Shown piece after piece: positions 16,713 through 25,188 of a DNA stretch of 64,000 bases. Source of the DNA: Anaplasma capra (lineage in GTDB: Bacteria; Pseudomonadota; Alphaproteobacteria; Rickettsiales; Anaplasmataceae); contig NZ_JAOTBG010000003.1 of NCBI RefSeq assembly GCF_025628805.1, positions 39,247 to 103,246 on the forward strand. The letters are read 5' to 3'. The translations under genes were made by a program, and so were the position numbers. Every line of letters begins with the position of its first letter. Within the stretch, counting starts at the first letter, position 1. The notes under the pieces were generated by a model. It saw nothing but the letters and a program-made list of their open reading frames with translations. It did no database searches and had not been told where the DNA came from.

Positions 16713-18047
16713 CTAATTAACTCCAGAAACCACCAGGGTATCGAACCTCAAAGTTGGGGCGTTCACAGATCTTAAAAACAGCAAATCGTTTGCCACACGC
16801 ATGTCTGCGAACATTTCTAACAGATTTCCAGCAACCGTTATGCCGTGCACTGGGTGCGTGATTTTGCCATTTTCGATCATAAACCCAAAGGCTCCCTGGC
16901 TATAATCACCCGTAGCCAAATTAACTCCAGATCCAAAAATGTCAGTTACATATACACCAATCCTAATATCCGACATTAACTCTTCAGGAGAAATATCGGT
17001 ACCCTGCACGTAAAAATTGCTAACATCGGGACTGACCGATGCGTTGCTACGCCTCACAGCGCTTCCCGTAGTCTGCAACCCTAGCTGCTTTGCTGTGCGC
17101 ATGTCTAACAACCAGCTCTTCAGTACTCCATTCTCCACAACGTTATTCCTGCGGCTATCGATTCCTTCTCCGTCAAATGGTCTTGAAGAGAGCCCTTTTT
17201 GCATCAAGGGATCATCGATTATATTAACGCTGTCACGAAAGACGCTACAATTCATGCTATTGGCGAGGAACGACGTTTTGTCAGCTATAGAATCCCCACT
17301 AATCGCGGTTGCAAAACTCCTCAACAAGGAAGATGCCACACGATTTTCAAACAGCACAGGAACCTTGCAAGTCTTTAGCTCTCGGGCATCAAGCCTTCTG
17401 AGCGCCCTAGCAGCGGCGTCTGCGCCCAAAACTTTAGGTATCTCCAAATCAGCAAAGAAATTCTTTGCCGAAAAGCTATAATCCGCCTCCATTTTCCCGT
17501 TAAAAGAGGATACAACAGAAACGGAGGTGGAAAACCGAGACCTCTTGTATGAGCCCCTAAATCCGTTGGAAGTCGCGAGCACTATATCGCTTTTTGAGTG
17601 GGAAAAGGACGCGCCTTCAGAATTGACTATTTTGCTATCGTAAGAAAGCGCAGCTTCCTCGATGTCGGTAAGCATTTTAGAAATATTTGCAACTTCAACT
17701 ACAAGATCATCAAATAGCATCATACCGCTGACATCCTTGCTGTATTCACCGTCTACATCACTTATTGAAATGTATGGATCTTCCGGTACAGACGACGCTA
17801 TGGAAATTGCAGCATCTATTAAATCAGAGACTTTACTCAGGTCATTAAAAGAAACGCAAGAGTATCGCTTGTTATCAATTATAATTCTTATGCCAACTTG
17901 GCAATTCCGCGAATGAAGAGTTTCCTCAGGTTTTAACAAACGCTGCGAAACCACGGTGGACTCATCAACGCAGGCAATCACTTCCCACGCCACACCCCTT
18001 GACTTTACAGCACTGATGACTCTATCGGCAATATCATGGGTATTCAA
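16713..18047 (-). CDS. pmbA: TldE/PmbA family protein
   Basis: 444 aa. It has the N-terminal SxYVSF-like region seen as YSCVSFNDLSKV and the C-terminal block FVTDIFGSGVN... here VYVTDIFGSGVNLATGDYSQGAFGFMIENGK region (listed in part), plus the GITVAGNLLEMF ending typical for PmbA. TldD/TldE proteases are metal-dependent; TldE itself lacks the HExxxH site, consistent with none seen here. In other bacteria TldD/E processes microcin peptides and degrades unfolded small proteins. It starts 10 bases after the folE stop. Confidence 0.92.
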   Translation of the reverse strand: MNTHDIADRVISAVKSRGVAWEVIACVDESTVVSQRLLKPEETLHSRNCQVGIRIIIDNKRYSCVSFNDLSKVSDLIDAAISIASSVPEDPYISISDVDGEYSKDVSGMMLFDDLVVEVANISKMLTDIEEAALSYDSKIVNSEGASFSHSKSDIVLATSNGFRGSYKRSRFSTSVSVVSSFNGKMEADYSFSAKNFFADLEIPKVLGADAAARALRRLDARELKTCKVPVLFENRVASSLLRSFATAISGDSIADKTSFLANSMNCSVFRDSVNIIDDPLMQKGLSSRPFDGEGIDSRRNNVVENGVLKSWLLDMRTAKQLGLQTTGSAVRRSNASVSPDVSNFYVQGTDISPEELMSDIRIGVYVTDIFGSGVNLATGDYSQGAFGFMIENGKITHPVHGITVAGNLLEMFADMRVANDLLFLRSVNAPTLRFDTLVVSGVN

Positions 18048-18056
18048 ACCATACTC

Positions 18057-18650
18057 CTACGAAAACTTGTGCCCTACTCTGCAAAAAAACTCGCTGCGTA
18101 CACTACGATCATCCTGAAACATACCCAGCATGCAACTAGTCTGCAATCTGAAGTCGCGCTCAATCACCCTTCCAGAACATTGAAAACACCAGTGTCCGGC
18201 CTCCATAAGCACAGCAACGCCAAGGGGATTTAAAAGGCTGTTCAAAAAATGTGCAACTTGAACAGCTAAGCGCTCCTGCAGTTGTAGGCGCTTAGCAAAA
18301 ATGTCTACTATCTTAACCATCGCACCGACTCCCAACACGGTAGCTCTAGGTATGTATGCAACGTCAGCAGTTCCAGTAATTGGAACCATATGGTGCTCAC
18401 AACTGGAAGAAAAGCTCACTCCCTTGAAGAGTATCATGTCGCAGTAGCCTTCATTCGCAAGAAGAGAACTGCTGAAGTCAGATGACTCGAGCTTGTATCC
18501 GCTGAAGGACTCCTTGTACGCGTTTAAAGCCCTTTTAGGCGTAGAGGCCAGACCACCCCTGTCCGGAGAATCACCAATCCACCTTATTAGAGTCTTAATC
18601 GCCTCCTCAGCGTCTCCATCAGAGGGTCTATCAATAGGATCCTTGCGCAT
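18057..18650 (-). CDS. folE: GTP cyclohydrolase I
   Basis: 197 aa. Zinc-site motif SSCEHHMVPI (Cys and His ligands) near residue 90 and the second Cys in HWCFQCSG. PTPKRAL-like STPKRALNAY near residue 41, GVGAMVKIVDIFAKRLQLQERL is conserved with the SKxxRIV region in altered form, and the C-terminal TSCMLGMF follows. The enzyme makes dihydroneopterin triphosphate from GTP, first step of folate (or queuosine) synthesis. It lies 5 bases after atpG and 10 bases before pmbA, so the three form one operon. Confidence 0.93.
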   Translation of the reverse strand: MRKDPIDRPSDGDAEEAIKTLIRWIGDSPDRGGLASTPKRALNAYKESFSGYKLESSDFSSSLLANEGYCDMILFKGVSFSSSCEHHMVPITGTADVAYIPRATVLGVGAMVKIVDIFAKRLQLQERLAVQVAHFLNSLLNPLGVAVLMEAGHWCFQCSGRVIERDFRLQTSCMLGMFQDDRSVRSEFFCRVGHKFS

Positions 18651-18655
18651 ATACC

Positions 18656-19522
18656 CTAGCCCAGAGCCTCACACCCACTGACAACTTCTATCAAATCAGT
18701 AGTAATAGAGGCCTGTCTCGAGCGGTTATAATCTAATAGAAGGCGATCTAGCATGCTTTTTGTATTGGAGTTGGCGGATTCCATGGCAACCATGCGACAA
18801 CAATGTTCACAGGTCAGGCTATCGCATAGGGCTAAATACAACCTCCCTATGCAGTGACTCAAGCACAGTTTTCTGCGCACAGACGCAAGATCTGGGTCGT
18901 AGCTACACGTCACTTTATCTTCACTGACAACACCGAAATCCCTAGAATCCTCAGAGCTGCTTATTACCAAAACATCCTCCATTACCGGTTCTTGCCGCGA
19001 GAAGCTATGAAACTTGCTATAAAGCGCAACCACCCTGCTGTAGGATGCGAGATCCACACTCAAACCGTACAGCATACTCTTAAAATTCAAAAAACCGAGA
19101 CCCTTGGGCTGAGGCACTACCCCAATGACCTCACCAAAAGCTTCTAAGTATCCCTTACCTACTGACTCGCACGCCTTTGTCCCCACAAACAGGAAATGCA
19201 ATTTCTCCTGTGCGTTACTAGAAGCTACGGAAGCAAGATACTCACGCAGAGCCCTTGCGATTAGGTGATTAAAGCCCCCACAAAGACCTCTATCAGACGA
19301 AAACACCACCAACAAAACCCCGGAGGATGCCTCTCCGGTACCAACCAGGCATCCATGCTCAGTAGCTTCTCTATCCACCCTATCGCAATAGTCCCGTGCG
19401 CGGGCAACACCCTCTTTGGCAATGCGAAACTTAGATGCAGAAATCATCTGCATGACTCTGGTTGTCTTCTGTATGGACTTTACACTCTTTATTCTCGAAG
19501 AAAGGGCCTTGAGATTGGCCAT
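18656..19522 (-). CDS. atpG: ATP synthase subunit gamma
   Basis: 288 aa from the ATG at 19522 (MANLKALSSRIKSVKSIQKT); an upstream in-frame codon at 19534 would add four residues. The N-terminal helix has the conserved TRVMQMISASKF, the centre has SSDRGLCGGFN, and the C-terminal helix has RMVAMESANSNTKSMLD and the QASITTDLIEVVSGCEAL ending. Gamma is the central rotor stalk of F1. Unlike the classical atp operon it is separated from atpD-atpC (59.3-61.3 kb), a split arrangement known for Rickettsiales. Confidence 0.96.
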   Translation of the reverse strand: MANLKALSSRIKSVKSIQKTTRVMQMISASKFRIAKEGVARARDYCDRVDREATEHGCLVGTGEASSGVLLVVFSSDRGLCGGFNHLIARALREYLASVASSNAQEKLHFLFVGTKACESVGKGYLEAFGEVIGVVPQPKGLGFLNFKSMLYGLSVDLASYSRVVALYSKFHSFSRQEPVMEDVLVISSSEDSRDFGVVSEDKVTCSYDPDLASVRRKLCLSHCIGRLYLALCDSLTCEHCCRMVAMESANSNTKSMLDRLLLDYNRSRQASITTDLIEVVSGCEALG

Positions 19523-19830
19523 AAGCACACCCAACTATTACGCTACGAGTATATTATCTTTTGGTGTTTGCACAAGCTCTAAAAGCAATGCCAAGAAGGA
19601 ATGGTATAGAATCTAAAAACCCACGGTGCAACGTTCCTTCACAAAAATGCGCTCGATGTGGTTACTAGTTTATGCTGCACAATTATCATCGCATATTCTG
19701 GTTTAGTGGTGGGAAGTTATGTACTATCCGCCTAAGTACGCCCTTTAGTCTTACTTGCTTATGCTCAAAATTTGAACTTGACATCTATGTCTGTTGAGGG
19801 ATACTTGAGCTTATCCTTTGCTCGCTCCAG
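19523..19830. other. Divergent intergenic region atpG/nuoD
   Basis: About 300 bases with no supported gene. Short open frames on both strands here have no recognisable product. It should contain promoters for both the atpG unit and nuoD. nuoC, the usual neighbour of nuoD, is absent. Confidence 0.4.
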
Positions 19831-21018
19831 ATGTCTGATTTCCGCAGCGGCCAGATTAAGCCAATGACCATAAATTTCGGTCCGCAGCATCCCGCAGCCC
19901 ATGGAGTCATGCGCCTGGTGTTGGAAATGAGCGGCGAGATTATAGAACGGATAGACCCGCATATAGGCTTGTTGCACAGGGGCACTGAGAAGCTCATAGA
20001 GTACAAAACTTACCTTCAGGCACTTCCGTACTTTGATCGTCTAGATTATGTCTCCCCGATGTCTCAAGAACATGCATACTCCCTGTGTGTGGAAAGGCTG
20101 CTGCAGTGCACTGTTCCACCTAGAGCAAAGTACATAAGGGTAATCTTCTGCGAGCTTACGCGAATCTTGAATCACTTGCTGAATGTCTCTAGCCAAGCAC
20201 TTGATACAGGCGCTATGACACCACTTTTGTGGATGTTCGAAGAAAGAGAGAAGATACTCTCCTTCTATGAGAGGGCTTCTGGAGCCAGATTTCACGCAGC
20301 ATATATAAGGCCCGGAGGGGTGGTGGCAGACGTACCGGATAATCTATTGGAAGATATATACGCGTTTACAGAAAGCTTTCCTAAATTACTAGATGATGTG
20401 GACGGTTTACTGACGGAAAACAACATATGGAAGCAGCGCAATGTTGATATCGGCGTAGTGTCAAAGTCGCAGGCCATTGATTGGGGGTTCTCAGGGCCAA
20501 TGCTCAGGGCATGTGGCGTACCATGGGACTTAAGAAAGAGCCAGCCGTATGAAATATACGAAACCCTAGATTTTAAAATCCCCGTGGGTAACAATGGGGA
20601 TTGTTATGACAGATATTTGGTGCGCATGGCTGAAATGCGCGAATCTATATCAATAGTCAAGCAATGCCTAGACGGTATACCCGATGGTCCTGTGAAGACT
20701 GACGATCGCAAGATCTCACCACCAAGAAGAGAGGAATTAAAATACTCCATGGAAGCGCTCATCCACCATTTTAAGTTATTTTCCGAGGGTTATAAGGTTC
20801 CTGAGGGTGAGGCATACGTGGCAGTGGAAGCTCCCAAAGGCGAATTTGGAGTCTACATAGTATCAGATGGAACTAATAGACCTTACAGGTGTAGAATAAG
20901 GGCGCCGGGCTTTGCCCACCTACAAGCGATAGATGCAATGGCCAGAGGGCATATGCTTGCGGATCTAACTGCGATCATAGGTTCGTTGGATATAGTGTTT
21001 GGGGAAATAGATAGGTAG
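19831..21018 (+). CDS. nuoD: NADH-quinone oxidoreductase subunit D (49 kDa)
   Basis: 395 aa, starting [26 protein letters not shown] with the quinone-site GPQHPAAHG motif and [12 protein letters not shown]. Other conserved blocks: [25 protein letters not shown], and the C-terminal [23 protein letters not shown]. It forms, with NuoB, the quinone-reduction site in the hydrophilic arm of complex I at the inner membrane. nuoE follows 5 bases after its stop. Confidence 0.97.
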   Translation: MSDFRSGQIKPMTINFGPQHPAAHGVMRLVLEMSGEIIERIDPHIGLLHRGTEKLIEYKTYLQALPYFDRLDYVSPMSQEHAYSLCVERLLQCTVPPRAKYIRVIFCELTRILNHLLNVSSQALDTGAMTPLLWMFEEREKILSFYERASGARFHAAYIRPGGVVADVPDNLLEDIYAFTESFPKLLDDVDGLLTENNIWKQRNVDIGVVSKSQAIDWGFSGPMLRACGVPWDLRKSQPYEIYETLDFKIPVGNNGDCYDRYLVRMAEMRESISIVKQCLDGIPDGPVKTDDRKISPPRREELKYSMEALIHHFKLFSEGYKVPEGEAYVAVEAPKGEFGVYIVSDGTNRPYRCRIRAPGFAHLQAIDAMARGHMLADLTAIIGSLDIVFGEIDR

Positions 21019-21023
21019 AGTTC

Positions 21024-21533
21024 ATGGATCAGAGCGCGGAGAAGTTCGAATTTACGGATAGTAATTTGGAGGAAGCTCGCAAGTATATTAGTTATTACCC
21101 AGAGGACAAGAAATCTAGCGCAGTCATGCCACTTTTGCACATCGTACAGAACCAAGCCGGGGGTTTCATACCGCAGTCTGCCATAGGCTATATAGCGGAT
21201 CTTCTAAGCATGAGGCCAGTGCATGTACGTGAGGTCGTTGAGTTTTACTCTATGTATAACACCGCTCCAGTTGGAAAGTATTTAGTGCAAGTCTGCCGTA
21301 CGACTCCATGCTGGCTGTGTGGTGGAAGCGATGTGTTGAGCGCGTGCAAGAGCGTGCTAGGAGTTGGTGTGGGTGAGAGTACCAAGGACAACCTTTTTAC
21401 CCTCAGAGAAGTTGAATGTCTGGGAGCCTGTGTTAACGCTCCAGTAGTGCAGATTAATGATGACTACTATGAAAAATTGGATTCCGCAAAGATACAGAAA
21501 ATTTTGCACGAGCTAAAACAAAGTGAGAAGTAG
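21024..21533 (+). CDS. nuoE: NADH-quinone oxidoreductase subunit E (24 kDa)
   Basis: 169 aa. Thioredoxin-like [2Fe-2S] subunit with ligands in CRTTPCWLCGG (Cys-x4-Cys) and CLGACVNAP (Cys-x3-Cys). It carries cluster N1a next to the FMN subunit NuoF and helps take electrons from NADH. Its 3' end overlaps the dnaQ GTG by 11 bases. NuoF is not in this window. Confidence 0.96.
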   Translation: MDQSAEKFEFTDSNLEEARKYISYYPEDKKSSAVMPLLHIVQNQAGGFIPQSAIGYIADLLSMRPVHVREVVEFYSMYNTAPVGKYLVQVCRTTPCWLCGGSDVLSACKSVLGVGVGESTKDNLFTLREVECLGACVNAPVVQINDDYYEKLDSAKIQKILHELKQSEK

Positions 21534-22227
21534 AGAGATAGTTTTAGATACAGAAACCACAGGTTTAGATGCAGCTAGTGGTGACAGGATAGTAGAAATC
21601 GGCTGCGTGGAACTCATAGACTCAGTGATGACCGGGCAGGTTTTTCATGAATACATTAATCCGGAGCGCGTTATTCCCATTGCAGCAACAAAAATCCACG
21701 GCATTACCAACGATATGGTCAAGGATATGCCGAGATTTGCTGAAGTAGCAGATAAGTTTTTCAACTTTGTTCGGGATAGCGTGCTGGTAATACATAATGC
21801 CGGGTTTGACCTCAAGTTCATTGAAATGGAAATGGAGCGCATTGGTGGAACAAAAAAGCTGAATAACCCCGTAGTGGACACACTGGAGGTGGCGCGTAGA
21901 AAGTTTCCCGGCATGCCTGCTAGCCTGGACGCCCTGTGCAAGAGGTTTGATATTTCCACGAGTAGTCGCAAATTCCATGGAGCACTGAAAGATGCGACCT
22001 TATTGGCACGGGTTTATGTTGAACTGTGTGGTGGTATACAAAGAGCTCTAAACTTCACAAATGAAGAGTCAAATCAAGAATCAACAGTGGGGCTTTGGCG
22101 CTCATCTAAACCTGTGCGAAGGGCTCCACGTACATTTACGATCAGTGATTTAGAGCGCAAATTGCACATGGAGTCCATAAGCAAGGTAAAAAATCCTATA
22201 TGGAACATGTATCTAAAAAGCGAATAG
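21523..22227 (+). CDS. dnaQ: DNA polymerase III epsilon subunit (3'-5' exonuclease)
   Basis: 234 aa from a GTG at 21523. The three exonuclease motifs are clear: ExoI LDTETTGLDA at 8-17, ExoII HNAGFDLKF near 91, ExoIII HGALKDATLLARVY near 152. It is the proofreading subunit of the replicative polymerase. The gene overlaps nuoE, so the two are coupled although functionally unrelated. It converges with comM (18 bases between the stops). Confidence 0.95.
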   Translation: MRSREIVLDTETTGLDAASGDRIVEIGCVELIDSVMTGQVFHEYINPERVIPIAATKIHGITNDMVKDMPRFAEVADKFFNFVRDSVLVIHNAGFDLKFIEMEMERIGGTKKLNNPVVDTLEVARRKFPGMPASLDALCKRFDISTSSRKFHGALKDATLLARVYVELCGGIQRALNFTNEESNQESTVGLWRSSKPVRRAPRTFTISDLERKLHMESISKVKNPIWNMYLKSE

Positions 22228-22245
22228 TAGCGGTGCTGCATTCCC

Positions 22246-23796
22246 TCATACCGAGTTTTCGTCGTTTCCGCAGCGATAGCTAGAAAAACCCACAGCCTCT
22301 GCCACATGATCTTCAATTATCGCTTCTTGCGCGGCCAAATCCGCAATGGTTCTGGCGACCTTTAAGATCTTTGAGATATCTCTATTAGATAGATTACCAT
22401 CCTCGAGGACTCGCATTAAAAGCTTTTTTGCCGCTTTATTCATACTACGTACTATGAACTTCTCAATCTCGCTGGCACCCAATACTGCATTGTGCTTTCT
22501 GTTATGATTGTACCTTTCCCCCTGCAGATACCTGGCCTTAACAACCCTTGCTTTCATTGATGCAGAATTTGCAGAGCTATCATAAACCTTTTGTGCAAAC
22601 ACGCTTACATTTTCTACTTCTACTTTAATATCTATCCTACTCATAATCGGCCCAGAAATCTTACTCTGATATTCTGCGCCACATCTAGGTGCCCTAGCGC
22701 ATCTTCTGTTTAAATCATTTAAATATCCGCATCTACATGGATTCATTGCAGCTACAAGCTGAAAGTTGGCTGGATAGGTGATATGAGCGTTGACCCGTGA
22801 TATAACAACTTGCCTATCTTCCATGGGTTGCCTAAGAGATTCTAAAACCGATCGAGAAAATTCGGGTAACTCGTCCAGAAATAGCACACCATTATGAGCC
22901 AAAGTGATTTCTCCGGGTAGAGCTTGCCTTCCTCCTCCAATCACTGAGGCCAGTGAGGCAGAACTGTGTGGCTCACGGAATGGTCTAGAGGTCACAAGAT
23001 GGCGCATACCTTTTTGTGTTATGCTAGAAATGACATTTATCTCTATCACCTCTTGCGTATCTAAATCTGGAAGTATTCCTATTAACCTCTTAGCTATCAT
23101 CGATTTACCCGAGCCAGGAGGGCCGATCATCAAAATGTTATGACCTCCAGCAGCGGCTATTTCCATAGCGCGTTTTACAACAGAATGCCCGCGCACATCT
23201 TGCATATCGGGAAGGACTTGGGTTCCACTTCCTCCGGGTGCCTGTACCGGAGAGTTTGAGTGCTGCAAAGATTTATCTGCTCCTTCAACACCGTTGAGAT
23301 AGTCCACAAGTGGTAGGAGATGCTTTGGCCCCAACACGGGGACATCGTAAATTAGCTGAGCCTCCGTTGTATTCGCATATGGGCATATCACTCCCTTACA
23401 TAGATTTTTTGCGTTTACTACGGCAGCTAAAACTCCGGATACAGGAGTAATTCTGCCGTCTAAAGCCAGTTCACCAAGTACGATATACGCCTCGAGACCT
23501 TCTGGCTTCTTCACCATCCCAGTGGCGACTAATATCCCAAGTGCAATTGGCAAATCGTAGTGGCTACCTTCCTTAGAAAAACCCGCTGGCGACAGGTTAA
23601 CGGTAATCCTTTTTGGAGGAAGTGAGATCTGTATTGAGGATAACGCGGCTCTAATTCTTTCTCGAGATTCCGCCACAACCTTGTCAGGCATTCCTACAAT
23701 GTTGAATGCTGGAAGACCATTAGCCACATGTACTTGCACCACAACATCTACTGTACACACTCCAATAAACGCCACTGTGTGTACATCAGCAAACAT
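22246..23796 (-). CDS. comM: YifB/ComM family Mg-chelatase-like AAA+ ATPase
   Basis: 516 aa. The N-terminal Lon-protease-like domain (GLPAFNIVGMPDKVV, then NLSPAG) occupies about 1-165. The AAA+ core has Walker A GPPGSGKS, Walker B LFLDELPEF, and sensor regions. A Cys cluster (CRCGYLNDLNRRC, then APRC) lies in the middle. The C-terminal Mg-chelatase domain includes NLSNRDISKILKVARTIADL. In naturally competent bacteria ComM is a branch-migration helicase for integrating DNA during recombination; its job in an intracellular bacterium is unclear. Confidence 0.95.
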   Translation of the reverse strand: MFADVHTVAFIGVCTVDVVVQVHVANGLPAFNIVGMPDKVVAESRERIRAALSSIQISLPPKRITVNLSPAGFSKEGSHYDLPIALGILVATGMVKKPEGLEAYIVLGELALDGRITPVSGVLAAVVNAKNLCKGVICPYANTTEAQLIYDVPVLGPKHLLPLVDYLNGVEGADKSLQHSNSPVQAPGGSGTQVLPDMQDVRGHSVVKRAMEIAAAGGHNILMIGPPGSGKSMIAKRLIGILPDLDTQEVIEINVISSITQKGMRHLVTSRPFREPHSSASLASVIGGGRQALPGEITLAHNGVLFLDELPEFSRSVLESLRQPMEDRQVVISRVNAHITYPANFQLVAAMNPCRCGYLNDLNRRCARAPRCGAEYQSKISGPIMSRIDIKVEVENVSVFAQKVYDSSANSASMKARVVKARYLQGERYNHNRKHNAVLGASEIEKFIVRSMNKAAKKLLMRVLEDGNLSNRDISKILKVARTIADLAAQEAIIEDHVAEAVGFSSYRCGNDENSV

Positions 23797-24187
23797 TGCG
23801 ATAAAGACCTATCGGGACCACCATTTTAACAAAAGTACCTTAAGTTACCAGAAAAATATTAATATGTTAAGCACTTGCATCGTCGCCACGAACAACGCAA
23901 TACAGGGGCTAGAGGGGGAGCCCAGCTGCCTCTTCGATTGTGATTATGAGTCAATGGACCAAGACTTCCCCTTCTTATCGATATTAAAGCCCCAGCTACG
24001 ACTACACCTCCACACACGTATTCGTATATATCAACTGCTTTTTACTATATGCAAATATGAAAATATTTTTACTACTCTCGTTAAATAATTACACTCTCTA
24101 AAATTGTTAGTAGATTTCTGTATGAATAAACATTTAGACTCATCCTCAGTGTTTTACAGTCTTACCTTTTTGTCGAGAGTACTCCTT
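23797..24187. other. Divergent region comM / outer-membrane gene
   Basis: About 390 bases, AT-rich in parts. A plus-strand frame from ATG 23864 to 24088 would give 74 aa (MLSTCIVATNNAIQGLEGEP...), ending in a Lys; it has no recognised domain and only weak support, so I note it here rather than call it. The sequence near 24060-24130 is AT-rich and likely holds the promoter of the following gene. Confidence 0.35.
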
Positions 24188-24823
24188 ATGAAACCCTATA
24201 TATCAAGATACACACGGCTCTTTTGTTTTGCCGCACTCATTACCGCAGCACTACCAGGAACATCCGCACTTGCAATGGAAACAATAGAAAAACCTACAAC
24301 CGCTGATCTAGGCATACGCCTAGGCATGTACCATGAAGGGGATAGACTTCCATTGCGATCCAAAAGCAGTGACGAAACCTTGCCAAATACAAAAAACTAC
24401 AGCGCTCTGGCTGGAGTGAGGTATGTGGTAACGACAAAGAAAGTCGGTAACCTCTCCGCAGAGATTGGATATGTATACCGCTCCGAACAACTTTTGCAGA
24501 GCTACAGCTTTGTAGAGATGAAAAAGCGCATAGAAAGCTCTGCATCTTTATACGCAGAGGCACGTTGGGGCACTAAAGGATTGCTATTGGTCCCCAACTT
24601 GGAATTCAGCTTAGGCGCCAACGTTGGAGGTGAAAAGGTTGAGCAGGGCACTGTTCCCGTGCGCTTCATGGGTGGTTTTACGTACAAAGTTGGTGGTATA
24701 ACTAGTGTATATACCGGCCTCCAATACGTAATGCATATGAATGTCAAATCACCTGTGAGCCCTTCTCTTGTAAATGGCAAGGGAATCTCAAGATACGTAG
24801 TAGGGGTGGAGTTTGCCATATAG
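24188..24823 (+). CDS. Predicted outer-membrane beta-barrel protein
   Basis: 211 aa from ATG at 24188. A signal peptide is clear: basic start MKPYISRYTR, hydrophobic core LFCFAALITAALPG, and a likely cleavage after TSALA. The mature part shows alternating hydrophobic strands (YSALAGVRYVVTT, LSAEIGYVYRSE, SASLYAEARWG, LLLVPNLEFSLGANVGG, VRFMGGFTYKVG, SVYTGLQYVMHM) and ends RYVVGVEFAI, a barrel-type final strand. About eight strands are expected. It resembles OmpA/OMP_b-brl type surface proteins of Anaplasmataceae. The upstream in-frame extension to 24104 is unlikely because the signal peptide starts at 24188. Confidence 0.72.
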   Translation: MKPYISRYTRLFCFAALITAALPGTSALAMETIEKPTTADLGIRLGMYHEGDRLPLRSKSSDETLPNTKNYSALAGVRYVVTTKKVGNLSAEIGYVYRSEQLLQSYSFVEMKKRIESSASLYAEARWGTKGLLLVPNLEFSLGANVGGEKVEQGTVPVRFMGGFTYKVGGITSVYTGLQYVMHMNVKSPVSPSLVNGKGISRYVVGVEFAI

Positions 24824-25188
24824 CAACGCGATAACGCAACTTCACCCACAGAGGGGCGCGTTTAGATAAAGTGCACAAAGTTTCGCAGTGCACATTACAG
24901 GGGCGCGCTTCTCTCATTCTGGCCTAATATCTAAATTCACTACGGCTTAAAGCTATAAAAGTATATATCTGTCATTTGGTGATAATCCCAGTATCGGAGA
25001 CATGTTCTCAAAATGTCTTTCATGGCGGATGTTTTTACTACCTCATATCCACACGTATCACCACATAGTTATACATTTAGTATCTACATTTTGACTAATC
25101 AGGTAGTTCTGTGATAAAGTATAACGTGTGTGCTTATCTATGGAATACAAGCACATGTATGTAGCTTACTACTTATCTTGCTAATGTC
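24824..25188. other. Intergenic region with short repeats
   Basis: No gene is visible. GTGCAC at about 24872-24877 and again about 11 bases later can pair as a hairpin. The octamer GGGGCGCG occurs twice about 47 bases apart (near 24853 and 24900), flanking that hairpin. These may be terminator elements for the barrel gene. The 3' half leads to the promoter of the 622-aa gene. Confidence 0.35.
25091..25118 (+). promoter_or_regulatory. Candidate sigma-70 promoter of the 622-aa gene
   Basis: TTGACT (25091-25096, five of six to consensus), a 16-base spacer, and GATAAA (25113-25118, four of six). It lies 70 bases before the ATG at 25189. Confidence 0.45.

Noticed and set aside
23864..24088. Plus-strand frame of 74 codons upstream of the barrel gene
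   Set aside because: Open, but unsupported by any motif, and it occupies the likely promoter region; kept only as a note.
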